Shown: positions 1 to 7,676, counted from the first letter of the stretch. The stretch: 16,023 nt of DNA from JARRQB01 sp965368585 (GCA_965368585.1 CBDUNM010000119.1:1-16023), one strand, 5' to 3'. Notes: generated from the sequence alone by a model not told the origin. A program made the numbers and translations.

Positions 1-1964
1 CACGTCTGGAGGCCTGAAACCAACGTGCGCCGCTACGTCACCCCCTCCAGCGAAACCCCCGATACGCGCGGCTTTATTCGCTTCTATTGCGAGTTGAACG
101 CCACGATGGAGCTAGCCGTCCGGTTCAAGCTTTATCAGCGCCAAGAGGACGACTCGCCGTCGGAGAACTGGGAGGGCGACGCATTCAATCGGACCGTCGC
201 CCGCAACAACCGATGCTCGTTGCCGGATTCGATGTGGTTCGCGCAAGAGTCCTCCCAGGCACTGGTTGAAGACCCCCGCGCGCAGGCGGCAGACCGTGTC
301 CGTATCCACCTCGTCACGGCCAGACGCTACCTCGAGGGCAAGCTCTTCATCTGGAGTCCGGAGCGAAACGCGACCCAAAAGTTGAGCCCGCAAGGGCGCA
401 GCGACATCCGACCCTGCTGGAACGTGGACCTGGCGGGCCGGGAGCGCCACTTGTTCAATTTCAAGTTTCTGCGCACCGTCGACGGGAAAGAACGCTTCGA
501 GCCGGACTACGCCAATCGGCTCTGTTCATCCGCCCACGGCACGGCCATCTGGACGCACAGCGCGGGCCTCGAGGCCCGCGCTGCGGCATCGTAGAAGAAG
601 CAGTTGACCGTTTATCTTCTGCAGTCGGAGGATGCGCCACTAGCGGCGTAAATGCACCTGCGGCAGGAAGCCTCCGACTTCGCCACCGATGTGGACACCG
701 ACGCCGCGAAGCGCAACGTGGTACTGGACGACGACCGCACCGTGTGGACGCTGGAAGGCGATCGCCATTTAATCGAGGTCGAGCCTGTACCCGACCGGCG
801 GTTGACCGTTCGGGGATCGCATCGCCCACCCGCGAGCAAGCTCGCCACCCCGCTTTTCGCCCCCGTGTGGATCAACCGCGCGCGCCGGCCGCTGCACGCA
901 CAGGTGGCGGCCCACCCGGACGATCCGAACACCTTCGCACTGCAAACCTACCCGCAGGTGACCACGTCGTTCAAATTCACGGACAGCCAACGCTGGGAAG
1001 ACTGCGCTCGACGACTTGTTCGCCGATCCTCCATTCTCCGTCCGGCGCCGGGGTGTCTACGAGGAGAACGGCGCACTGCGGTTCATCCTGCATGCACCGG
1101 ATGCGGCCCGTGCCCGCGTCGTCGGCGAATGGACCGCCTGGGAACAGCGCGCCGTTGAGATGCACTCGACACGAGTGCGGCAGCTACCGGTGGGGCTCAG
1201 TGCCGCTGGCAGACCTCCAGTCCGGGCTACCCTTGGAGTACGGCGGGGACCACCACGGCGCGAAGTACGATTTCCTGCTCGACGACGAACGCCCGGTGCA
1301 GGACCCGGCTGCAGGCTGGGTGGAGCACTCCTCGTCCGGGAACAACTCGCGGCTGGTGAACCAATCGCACTTCCAGTGGCACGACGACCGATGGCAGACG
1401 CCGACCTGGAACTGCCTCACCGTCTACCAGATTCGGCCCAAACGCTTCACCGATCGCTTCCCCGGGGATCCGCCGCTGGTGCAGGTGGCCAAAGAGGTTG
1501 CGAAGTCGGCGGATTATCTGCGGGGTCTGGGCGTCGCAGCCCTGCTGCTCATGCCGGTCGCCGAGGTGGGGTCGAACAACTCGCGGGGTTCTAACCCGGC
1601 GTATTTCCATGCCGTGGAAGGGACTACAGCGGCCCGGATGCGCTCAAGAACCTGGTGGACATCCAATGGTCAGACGACTTTCACGATCGGCTGGTCGACG
1701 CCTGCCAGGGTCATCACGAGATGCCGCGGCGAGGCGGATGACTTCTTCGTGGTACTCAACTTCGGCGGCTGAGCCGGCTGGAAGAACCTCGCCGAATTGA
1801 ATTCGCCCCATCGCCGATACCGAGAACTGCGGCACAGCACCTGGCCCGCGTTCGCCGTTGAAGACGAGGGCGAGCACACCGACGGGGGCCGGGACGCCCA
1901 CCTGGACCGAGGTAATCGGCTGCACACCCCAAACTACAGAGCGGTGATCCTGGAACGCCGCTGA
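1..1964 (+). pseudogene. Degraded GH13 (alpha-amylase superfamily) glycoside hydrolase, 5' end outside the window
   Basis: Homology-like stretches lie one after another on the plus strand but in changing frames. The frame starting at position 1 is open from the window edge and encodes an N-terminal beta-rich region (for example LFIWSPERNATQ, RHLFNFKFLRTVDG), broken by in-frame TAG at 592-594 and TAA at 649-651. The frame changes near 1005 into an E-set/CBM48-like stretch (GALRFILHAPDAARARVVGEW). It changes again near 1170 into the start of a GH13 barrel (LTVYQIRPKRFTD at about 1417-1455, then GVAALLLMPVAEV at about 1530-1570). Another shift near 1621 gives DYSGPDALKNLVD. The sequence then jumps to a C-terminal all-beta domain (DDFFVVLNFGG) interrupted by TGA at 1770-1772, where tryptophan would fit, and continues in frame to a final TGA at 1962-1964. 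The barrel strands carrying the catalytic Asp/Glu residues are missing, so the product cannot be active. Assignment to GH13 is from motif recognition; the exact activity (branching, debranching or amylase) is not determinable. Confidence 0.75.
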
Positions 1965-2089
1965 GCCTGTACCCGAACGCAACCCCCCTGCCGGGCCATA
2001 GCGCATTGGCAATTCGGCCGACCCTCTGCTTCGCTCACTGAAAACCTATTCAATAACAATGACTTACCTAAGACGACGATCACCGTCGC

Positions 2090-2152
2090 CTAATCGTTGG
2101 CAAAGCGTTGTCTGGCGGTCGCATGCAACTGCCGCGGTACTGCTAATCGTTG
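2090..2152 (+). repeat. Direct repeat CTAATCGTTG upstream of the small exported peptide gene
   Basis: CTAATCGTTG occurs at 2090-2099 and again at 2143-2152, 53 bases apart, in the non-coding stretch 1965-2208 before the gene starting at 2209. The second copy lies about 57 bases ahead of the start codon. It could be a regulator-binding pair, but no convincing -35/-10 pair was found beside it, and chance is possible. Confidence 0.3.
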
Positions 2153-2208
2153 AGGCAAGCCCCACGATGCGGGGTATTACATACCGGAGCAACCGGAGGA
2201 GACGGACC

Positions 2209-2490
2209 ATGAACAAGCGACTGCTGCACCTGGGAGTTACCCAGGCCCTATTGTTAACCGGCATGCTGGCACACGCTGCGCACGTTGACGAATACGCCCT
2301 GGAACCGAGCATCAACGGCGGCGTTTCCGCGTCCGGACTGTTCGCCAGTCAGGCCGACGAAGACCGCTATCGGGCCGATCGTCAGGCGCTCGATTTAGAG
2401 CCTTGCATCAATGGCGGTGTGTCGGCCAGCGGAAGCTTCGCCAGCCAGGCGGAGGAAAATCTGTGGACCGATCGGATCGCCGGCGGATAA
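2209..2490 (+). CDS. Small exported protein with two near-identical repeats, function unknown
   Basis: The 93-residue product begins with a signal-peptide-like segment (MNKRLLHL, then a hydrophobic stretch, with likely cleavage after AHA at about residue 23). The start at 2209 is preferred over longer in-frame starts because GGAGGAG at 2195-2201 is a strong ribosome binding site at good spacing and the signal peptide begins there. The mature part is almost entirely two tandem units: LEPSINGGVSASGLFASQAD and LEPCINGGVSASGSFASQAE, each followed by an acidic/basic tail (DEDRYRADR, ENLWTDR). The units are offset by about 36 residues. The second carries a single cysteine where the first has serine. 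I do not recognise the family. The cupin gene downstream (start 2609) is also exported, so the two may be co-transcribed. Confidence 0.75.
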   Translation: MNKRLLHLGVTQALLLTGMLAHAAHVDEYALEPSINGGVSASGLFASQADEDRYRADRQALDLEPCINGGVSASGSFASQAEENLWTDRIAGG

Positions 2491-2608
2491 GTGCCACTAC
2501 CTTGCTTGGCGGTCGCCAGTGCGTTCCGGACACGATGTTGCGGTACAGCAAACAACAAAAACGGATGCCGAACAGGCTCGGCTCACAACCACGTCGAAGG
2601 AGAGAAAC

Positions 2609-3079
2609 ATGAATCACACTGCCCATATATTGACCCTATGCGGCACGCTGCTGCTGATGTCGTCCGCGAGTTTGGCCGCGGAGTCCGCCGAAACGGGGCT
2701 CACGTTGACGCCCGAACAGATGGTTTGGGAACCGAACCCCCGGGTCGTCGGACTCGGCGTAGCCCGAATCATCAGCAAGGGCACCGAACCTGGCCCGTAC
2801 GTATATCGGGTCAAGTTCCCACCCGGTCGTGTCGTACAGGCCCACAGCCACCCGGACGACCGCACTTATACGGTCATATCCGGCACCTGGCGCATAGGGT
2901 GGGGTGAAGAATACGATGAATCCAAGCTGATCACCCTGGGCCCCGGTAGTTTCTACACTGAACCGGCGGGCGTTGCGCACTTCGTCGCAACTCCCGACGG
3001 CGAAGCGATTGTGCAGGTCACCGGAACCGGCCCGACGCGGGCTGATTACGTCGATCCCGCGCACGCACCTAAAAAATAG
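2609..3079 (+). CDS. Exported cupin-domain protein
   Basis: The 156-residue protein has a signal peptide (residues 1 to about 23, ending SASLAA) and one cupin barrel. Cupin motif 1 is seen as GRVVQAHSHPDDRTYTVISG at about residues 71-90, with the two metal-ligand histidines. The usual glutamate position is not clearly filled, since the residues after HSH are PDDRT. Motif 2 appears as GSFYTEPAGVAHF at about residues 113-125 with its histidine, but threonine stands where motif 2 often has asparagine. The barrel probably binds a metal; a catalytic role cannot be deduced. GAAGGAGAG at 2596-2604 is the ribosome binding site and sets the start, although the frame stays open further upstream. The gene lies 118 bases after the repeat-peptide gene and 111 bases before an interrupted exported-protein gene. 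Confidence 0.85.
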   Translation: MNHTAHILTLCGTLLLMSSASLAAESAETGLTLTPEQMVWEPNPRVVGLGVARIISKGTEPGPYVYRVKFPPGRVVQAHSHPDDRTYTVISGTWRIGWGEEYDESKLITLGPGSFYTEPAGVAHFVATPDGEAIVQVTGTGPTRADYVDPAHAPKK

Positions 3080-3190
3080 GCGTGTATTCGTGACACTTCG
3101 GATCCCATGCGGATCAAGCGCTGGTGCATTACCCTCCAGCTGCCTTTCCATGGCTACAACGGACGTGGTTGACTCTCAAGGAGCGTGGAA

Positions 3191-3499
3191 GTGAAGATGC
3201 CCACTTTGTTTCAAGTAAACATATTGCTGTTCGCTTTCGCGGCTGCGAGTGCCGTGCAAGCATCTTGTCGAGCGAACGCGCCGGAGATCGGCGATATCGG
3301 TCCTGATGGCAAGCGGGTATACGCAGACCTGTAGCGCGAGTTCCCGGGCGCAAACGTCCGCATCTACGATCAGGAAATCCGTTCGCCTACCGCTGTCGTC
3401 ATCTCCGTTCAGATCGACAGCAGCCCGTTCTTCACGGAATATCGGTTGGTGGATGCGGATTGGTTCAGAACACCGGCCCTTTCACTTGCCGGAGAGTGA
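3191..3499 (+). pseudogene. Exported protein gene interrupted by an in-frame TAG (codon 48)
   Basis: A GTG at 3191 (or ATG at 3197) follows AAGGAG at 3178-3183 and opens a frame with a signal-peptide-like start (hydrophobic ILLFAFAAASAVQAS) and then APEIGDIGPDGKRVYADL. TAG at 3332-3334 stops it. The same frame then continues with coding-like sequence (REFPGANVRIYDQEIR, then VVISVQIDSSPFFTEYRLVD) to a TGA at 3497-3499. The intact product would be about 101 residues. The second half has charge and hydrophobicity patterns typical of a folded domain, which supports a single recent nonsense change rather than two genes. I do not recognise the family. A sequencing error or natural truncation cannot be excluded from one sequence. 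Confidence 0.6.
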
Positions 3500-3547
3500 G
3501 GCCAGCACACGTGAGGTGTAGGTCGGTTTGGTCACTGCGAAATCGGC

Positions 3548-3571
3548 CAGCGGAACGCCGTGTTTCCGCTG
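3548..3571 (+). terminator. Perfect 8-bp stem-loop without a T-tract
   Basis: CAGCGGAA at 3548-3555 and TTCCGCTG at 3564-3571 form a perfect stem around an 8-base loop, about 50 bases after the end of the interrupted exported-protein gene and just before repeat copy A. There is no run of T after it, so it is a weak candidate terminator or a structural part of the neighbouring repeat. Confidence 0.3.
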
Positions 3572-3582
3572 ACCGCTTGGAG

Positions 3583-3760
3583 TAACCTGCATGTTGCACC
3601 AGCCGATCGGGGACGGGCGCGAATGAATCAGCAGGGATGCGGCGCAAGTCCTGTTCGGGGCGCATTCTCGAAAGTACGGTTTGCCCCCCGTCCCCGATCT
3701 ATCCGGGCCCTCGCTGGTCCAGGCACGATCATCCCGGATACTGGTGCAACGTGCAGGTTA
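3583..3760. repeat. Palindromic repeat element, copy A (MITE/REP-like)
   Basis: The outer inverted repeats are TAACCTGCATGTTGCACCAG at 3583-3602 and CTGGTGCAACGTGCAGGTTA at 3741-3760, matching at 19 of 20 bases. Nested inside are GATCGGGGACGGG at 3605-3617 and CCCGTCCCCGATC at 3687-3699, bounding a 95-base core. A further inverted pair, ATCCGGG at 3701-3707 and CCCGGAT at 3733-3739, lies between the core and the right outer arm. The 95-base core recurs at 12104-12198 in opposite orientation with about nine mismatches. No transposase is encoded, so it would be a non-autonomous element. Relation to a particular IS or REP family is not established. Confidence 0.75.
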
Positions 3761-3797
3761 AACATCCACGAAATCAGCTAGACCGATGCGCGTGGCG

Positions 3798-3818
3798 AAG
3801 TTCGCCGAATCCGAACTT
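3798..3818 (-). terminator. Stem-loop directly after the exported six-cysteine gene
   Basis: AAGTTCG at 3798-3804 and CGAACTT at 3812-3818 form a perfect 7-bp stem with a 7-base loop, two bases beyond the stop codon of the minus-strand gene ending at 3821. Its position suits a terminator or mRNA 3' stabiliser. There is no T-tract on the minus strand. Confidence 0.35.
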
Positions 3819-3820
3819 TC

Positions 3821-4621
3821 TCAAAAATTGGCGCGCGTGCAAAGCAGCTCGATGTCTGGCAGATAGTGCGCGGTGGGCAACGGGCCGGATGCGCAACTTC
3901 CCGACAACTCGATATAGTCGCCCGGTTCAGGCGTCACGTCGCCGTAAAGATTGAAGGTCTCCTCGAGCTGGCATCCCGGTTCGGTGGGGTCGCAGTTGTT
4001 GGCCTCGGCCCAGTGTACGCAGATATCCTTAACCCGGTCGACCGATGCGCTCTGATACTCGAAGTAGCCGGCAATCGGATTGGTCAACGGATTTTGGCTG
4101 GCGAGTCCGCCGGGCCCATTGATCTGCAGGCTGGTGAGGTCGTCGGGACACGACGCCTGTCCGTACCACTCGATCGTCAAGTCGTGGGAAAGGACCGTAT
4201 CGTTCGGATCGCTGACGTACCAGCTCCAATCCGAGGGCGGCCCCCAACTCGGTTCGTGCTTCAGGTAGACAACGACCCTGGGCGGCTCCGGAGCAGCGAG
4301 CGGATCCCTGCGTTCCAGGATCTGCTTGATGAACGCATATCCGCGCGGCGCTTCGGTGGTCCAGGTCAGGTCAAGCTCGCGCAATCGGTGTGAACCGCGG
4401 TTCAGGGTTTCATAAGCGGTATCCGGTTTACGCTGAGTTCGACCGTCATCGGTCGTGTTTGCCCCAAAGCTTGCCGCGCTTTCCGCTGCAAAACCGACGT
4501 ACCGGGATTGCGGCTTTTCCTCGGCTTGCGCCGTAGAGCCAACCATGGCTGCCGCGACGGCAAAGGCGGCAAGGCCGGCACCTTTGGTCAGTCGACGCTC
4601 GTCTCGATCAAGATGTTTCAT
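3821..4621 (-). CDS. Exported six-cysteine protein of unknown function
   Basis: The 266-residue product starts with a signal peptide: a charged N-region (KHLDRDERRLTK), a hydrophobic core and a likely cleavage site after STAQA at about residue 33. The twin arginine does not match the full Tat consensus, so Sec export is more likely. The mature protein has six cysteines, all in the C-terminal half (ASCPDD, DICVHW, NNCDP, PGCQL, GSCAS, LLCTR), compatible with three disulfides outside the cytoplasm. It is rich in tryptophan and tyrosine around the middle (PSDWSWYVSDPND). I recognise no family. A good ribosome binding site (GAGGAGAA, complement of 4628-4634 and flanking base) precedes the ATG at 4621. 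It is divergent from msrA, with about 260 bases of shared upstream region. Confidence 0.75.
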   Translation of the reverse strand: MKHLDRDERRLTKGAGLAAFAVAAAMVGSTAQAEEKPQSRYVGFAAESAASFGANTTDDGRTQRKPDTAYETLNRGSHRLRELDLTWTTEAPRGYAFIKQILERRDPLAAPEPPRVVVYLKHEPSWGPPSDWSWYVSDPNDTVLSHDLTIEWYGQASCPDDLTSLQINGPGGLASQNPLTNPIAGYFEYQSASVDRVKDICVHWAEANNCDPTEPGCQLEETFNLYGDVTPEPGDYIELSGSCASGPLPTAHYLPDIELLCTRANF

Positions 4622-4720
4622 TTCAGTTCTCCTCTAACGCAAAATGACGCAGCGCCGCGGAGGGTTCCGCAACGTGCACTGGCTGCACACGTGCACGGGT
4701 GAGATTTTTTGCCGCGCGGG

Positions 4721-4733
4721 GTTGTGCGACAAC
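4721..4733. promoter_or_regulatory. Inverted repeat GTTGTGCGACAAC in the divergent intergenic region
   Basis: A perfect 5-bp inverted repeat (GTTGT, GCG, ACAAC) lies in the 4622-4883 region between the divergent exported-protein gene and msrA. It is a candidate operator. No confident promoter hexamers could be paired with it; AT-rich sequence follows at 4735-4765. Confidence 0.25.
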
Positions 4734-4843
4734 GATAACTGTAAGTTTATGGCGTTAAGATATACGAAGCGTTCACCGTTCATGCTGAGGCGACGTTTGG
4801 ACGTGAACTTGTAACCTGGGCAATTGCCCTAAAGGAAGAACAT

Positions 4844-4866
4844 GTGATCGCATGGATCACTGCGAT
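4844..4866 (+). promoter_or_regulatory. Overlapping alternative hairpins in the msrA leader
   Basis: GTGATC at 4844-4849 pairs with GATCAC at 4855-4860, and the overlapping ATCGCA at 4847-4852 pairs with TGCGAT at 4861-4866. The two stems are mutually exclusive and sit directly before the msrA ribosome binding site AGGAGG at 4874-4879. An AAAGGAAG-preceded ATG at 4842 is followed at once by TGA. A GTG at 4844 would encode 15 residues ending at 4891, overlapping the msrA start. Regulation by this leader is speculation. Confidence 0.3.
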
Positions 4867-4883
4867 GCCGACCAGGAGGTTAT

Positions 4884-5411
4884 ATGACTGATGCAACACA
4901 TGAGCGCGTCATTTTGGCGGGCGGTTGTTTCTGGGGTATGCAAGATCTGTTTCGCAAGCAACCCGGGATAATCAGCACCCGCGTGGGTTATTCCGGTGGC
5001 GAGACCAAGCATGCTACTTACCGAGATGTGAAGACCGGCAAAACCGGTCACGCAGAAGCCGTAGAGGTCTTATTTGACCCGAACGTGACAGATTTACGAG
5101 CGATTCTGGAATTCTTTTTTCAGATCCATGACCCGTCGACAGAAAACCGTCAAGGCAATGACCGGGGCAGCCAATACCGGTCGGCGATTTTCTACGCCAA
5201 TGACGAACAAAGAAAGATTGCACTGGACACCATTGCAGACGTCGAAGCGTCCGGTCTCTGGCCTGGAAAAGTCGTGACACAGGTCGTGCCTGAGGGTGCG
5301 TTTTGGGAAGCGGAACCCGAACATCAGGACTACCTGAAGCGCATACCGAATGGGTATACCTGCCACTTCGTACGGCCGGACTGGCGCTTACCGCGGCGCA
5401 AAGTGTCTTGA
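4884..5411 (+). CDS. msrA: Peptide-methionine (S)-S-oxide reductase
   Basis: The enzyme reduces the S-epimer of methionine sulfoxide in proteins back to methionine, usually with thioredoxin as electron donor, repairing oxidative damage. The 175-residue product carries the signature GCFWG at residues 14-18 with the catalytic Cys15, then GYSGG at 35-39, the conserved RGSQYRSAIFY at about 94-104, and a C-terminal GAFWEAEPEHQDYLKR at about 138-153. Cys160 in GYTCHFVRPDW is a candidate resolving cysteine. No signal peptide is present, so the protein is cytoplasmic. The start at 4884 is fixed by AGGAGG at 4874-4879. No msrB domain is fused. The MOSC gene follows on the same strand after about 70 bases. 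Confidence 0.95.
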   Translation: MTDATHERVILAGGCFWGMQDLFRKQPGIISTRVGYSGGETKHATYRDVKTGKTGHAEAVEVLFDPNVTDLRAILEFFFQIHDPSTENRQGNDRGSQYRSAIFYANDEQRKIALDTIADVEASGLWPGKVVTQVVPEGAFWEAEPEHQDYLKRIPNGYTCHFVRPDWRLPRRKVS

Positions 5412-5479
5412 CGTCGCAGCCTCGAATGGACCGAGCGATTGCACAACCATAGTCGAGCACCCGGGTTGCGCGCGGCGCA

Positions 5480-6073
5480 ATGGAACGATGGATCGGGAGT
5501 CTGCGTCATGACACGCCATGCGCACCACTGCACCGAACGCCCTGCGGGTACCACCGCAAAAGGCGACCGCCCATCGTAGCGGCACTGCAACAGTTGCTGA
5601 ACACCTTGCCTCAACAGGGTGAGGTGGTCTGGATAGGACTTCGACCGGCGCGCCGAGCCCCAATGATCGGCGTCGATTCAGTATCCGCGTCTCCCGAGGT
5701 GGGGCTGCAAGGTGACCGATATCAAGGCCGTTCCGGTCAGCGACAATTGACGATCTTGCAGGCCGAACACCTGGCGGTGATTGCGAGCTGCCTCGGTCGA
5801 GAATGCGTCGCCCCTGAGATGCTGAGGCGGAACCTCCTGGTCACCGGCATCAACCTACTGGCGTTGAAAAGTAAAGTCATCGTCGTGGGTGGCGTAGAAC
5901 TTCAAGTGACGGGCTTATGCCATCCCTGTAGTCGGATGGAAGAAACATTGGGCGCTGGTGGCTATAACGCCGTGCGTGGTCACGGGGGCGTTACCGCACG
6001 TGTCCTCACCCGCGGCCGTATCGCCATCGGGGACCCTGTTCATTTGGCGCCGGCAGAGGACGATAAGGAGTAA
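5480..6073 (+). CDS. MOSC-domain protein, start uncertain
   Basis: MOSC domains are found in molybdenum-cofactor sulfurases and in YiiM/mARC-type proteins, where a conserved cysteine handles sulfur or binds the cofactor. Numbering from 5480, the product shows GLQGDRY at 75-81, RRNLLVTGINL at 116-126, the conserved cysteine motif GLCHPC at 145-150, RGHGGVTARVL at 166-176 and IAIGDPV at 181-187, matching the domain's order and its roughly 150-residue size. The start is doubtful. The ATG at 5480 has no ribosome binding site, and the first 35 residues (rich in His, Arg, Pro and Cys) look unlike the family. Recognisable homology begins near LQQLLNTLPQQGE at about residue 37. An ATG at 5508 with GGGAG at 5495-5499 is better placed but lies in another frame and stops after 23 codons. 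Cytoplasmic; substrate unknown. Confidence 0.8.
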   Translation: MERWIGSLRHDTPCAPLHRTPCGYHRKRRPPIVAALQQLLNTLPQQGEVVWIGLRPARRAPMIGVDSVSASPEVGLQGDRYQGRSGQRQLTILQAEHLAVIASCLGRECVAPEMLRRNLLVTGINLLALKSKVIVVGGVELQVTGLCHPCSRMEETLGAGGYNAVRGHGGVTARVLTRGRIAIGDPVHLAPAEDDKE

Positions 6074-6430
6074 GTGATGAAAAGCAAGGAGAACGAGAGC
6101 TGACTGGCGGTCGGACATTTCACGTCGCATGCAACAACTAATCGTGGCTACGACAGTCACTTGCCTCCAGCCGGGTAAAGCTTTTAGTGCCACGCCGTGA
6201 ATACATCTAGCCTGCATCCCACATGAGGCTTTGCCAACGCATTTATTAAAACCTGCAGATACTCTCCGGTTCCACCCGTCGGGCAGTAACCAGCGAACTG
6301 CTGGTCTTTGACATCCAGTTCGACCACCGCGATTGGGCAGCCAGGTGGATTCTCGGTAATTGGATCCAAGCTCGTCCGAATATGCGAAACTGTGATAGGT
6401 TCCAATGAGAAAGTCATTTGGGAGGAACTC
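6074..6430. other. Intergenic stretch without a recognised gene
   Basis: Between the MOSC gene and the 40-residue membrane peptide gene there are 357 bases in which I see no protein, RNA gene or repeat I can support. The minus-strand open frame ending at 6184 crosses the membrane-peptide gene and lacks an initiation signal, so it is treated as chance. Confidence 0.5.
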
Positions 6431-6553
6431 ATGTCGACGTTGTTTTGGATTGCTGTAGGTATTTTTATCGGTTGGAATCTGCCGCAGCCAACTTGGGCCA
6501 GAGAACTGCAGGAAAAGGTCGTCGCCGCGATCAAGACGCTGAGCAACAAGTAG
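6431..6553 (+). CDS. 40-residue single-span membrane peptide
   Basis: ATG at 6431 follows GGGAGGA at 6420-6426, a strong ribosome binding site, and encodes 40 residues. MSTLFWIAVGIFIGWNLPQP is a short hydrophobic span (about residues 4-17), ended by NLPQP. An amphipathic, basic tail (RELQEKVVAAIKTLSNK) follows, probably on the cytoplasmic side. Longer upstream in-frame starts at 6308 and after add residues with no hydrophobic or conserved character and no ribosome binding site. The family is not recognised. Its compact form resembles small membrane peptides that act as subunits or regulators of larger complexes, but no partner is evident. Confidence 0.65.
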   Translation: MSTLFWIAVGIFIGWNLPQPTWARELQEKVVAAIKTLSNK

Positions 6554-7022
6554 GGCCGCCGAATTTTCAGGAACGCGCTGAACCGCGATCCCTGTAAGTC
6601 AGCAGTGACCCGATTCGTGATCCATAATCTCCAAGAACCTTTTGACGGCCGCGTCATACCGCAAGCGGAATACCGCCATCCAACCGCCCTACCTCCGATG
6701 GTGACGCATTGACCGGGAGTCCTCTGCGCCCGCATCGAGCGGCACGCACGCCATCCCTCGACCGCAAGCAAGTGGACGTCATTCCGGAAACTGTGCTTCT
6801 CGGTGAGAACTATCGTTTCGCATCCACTTAACCCATTGAAAGACAGTACTTTTTCTATAAAGCGTGACCGCCAGATGCGAAGCGCCGGTACCGCCTAAGA
6901 GACGGTCTTTTTTCCTAACCGACTGATTTTGCCGACTTACACCGGCTGGCATAGGAACTGCAATCACCCAGTCAACGGCGCATTGGCGCCGCAAACCCAA
7001 GCACAAAGTGTGGAGGTAGACG
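6554..7022. other. Intergenic stretch of about 470 bases before the carbonic anhydrase gene
   Basis: No gene is supported here. A minus-strand open frame (6779-7060) runs into the carbonic anhydrase start and lacks family features. ACCG and CGGT just upstream of a TTTTTT run near 6910 could form a weak 4-bp stem, too small to call a terminator. The promoter for the genes starting at 7023 should lie here but was not identified. Confidence 0.4.
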
Positions 7023-7676
7023 ATGGCAACGGTGAAATCAGACCTGGAGGCAAGGATCAAGACCTACGACCAATGGGAAATACGGCGTCAGTTCGGCGCT
7101 AACGGACCCAACATGCGCAGGCTTTGGGTGCTCGCCTGCATGGACGAGCGACTACCCGTGGACGAGGCGCTCGGTATCCGCGCGGATTCGCCAGTGGGAG
7201 GCGGTGATGCTCATCTGTTCCGCAACGCGGGCGGGATTGTTACCGACGACGCAATCCGGTCAGCCATGCTGACCATCAACTTTTTCGGTACCAAGGAGAT
7301 CATTGTGCTGCAACACACCGGTTGCGGCATGCTTTCGGCCAACGGCAACGACTTGGAAAAAGCGCTCCGAGCGCAGGGCATAGATGTCGACAACATCCCG
7401 ATTGATCCTTCTCTCCCGGAGTTGACGCTTGCCCCGGGTAACTTTGCAAAGTGGATCGGAATGATGGACGACGTCGACGTCACCTGTATCAAGTGCGTGG
7501 AGTACTTGAGCAACCACCCGCTGATCCCCGACGACATCACCATTAGCGGATGGATCTGGGAAACCGAGTTCCGACGATTGCGGGCGCCGGATCTTGGTGC
7601 GGCCAATCGCGCCGTCACCCAGGCCACCGCAGCGTCCATGAAGGTGAAAGGCGACCAGCCGCCACGGTGGAATTGA
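7023..7676 (+). CDS. Beta-class carbonic anhydrase family protein
   Basis: Beta carbonic anhydrases interconvert CO2 and bicarbonate using a zinc ion; a few relatives hydrolyse COS or CS2. The 217-residue product has the full zinc site: ACMDER (Cys39, with the Asp41-Arg43 dyad), QHTGCGM (His98, Cys101), and the supporting motif GDAHLFRNAGG at 61-71. The fold after this (IPIDPSLPELTL, then a long acidic stretch and ISGWIWETEFRRLRAPD) is more extended than in short plant-like enzymes. No signal peptide is present, so it is cytoplasmic. GGAGG at 7012-7016 is the ribosome binding site. A zinc-ribbon protein gene follows after about 80 bases on the same strand. Substrate choice between CO2 and carbon-sulfur compounds cannot be told from motifs alone. 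Confidence 0.88.
   Translation: MATVKSDLEARIKTYDQWEIRRQFGANGPNMRRLWVLACMDERLPVDEALGIRADSPVGGGDAHLFRNAGGIVTDDAIRSAMLTINFFGTKEIIVLQHTGCGMLSANGNDLEKALRAQGIDVDNIPIDPSLPELTLAPGNFAKWIGMMDDVDVTCIKCVEYLSNHPLIPDDITISGWIWETEFRRLRAPDLGAANRAVTQATAASMKVKGDQPPRWN

Noticed and set aside
744..1772. Single 342-codon open frame as an intact gene
   Set aside because: Only its second half matches GH13; the first half is out of frame with the homologous sequence, so it is a stretch of a frameshifted pseudogene.
6184..6771. Minus-strand open frame of 195 codons
   Set aside because: It runs antisense across the well-signalled 40-residue membrane peptide gene, has no ribosome binding site at its start, and shows no family features.
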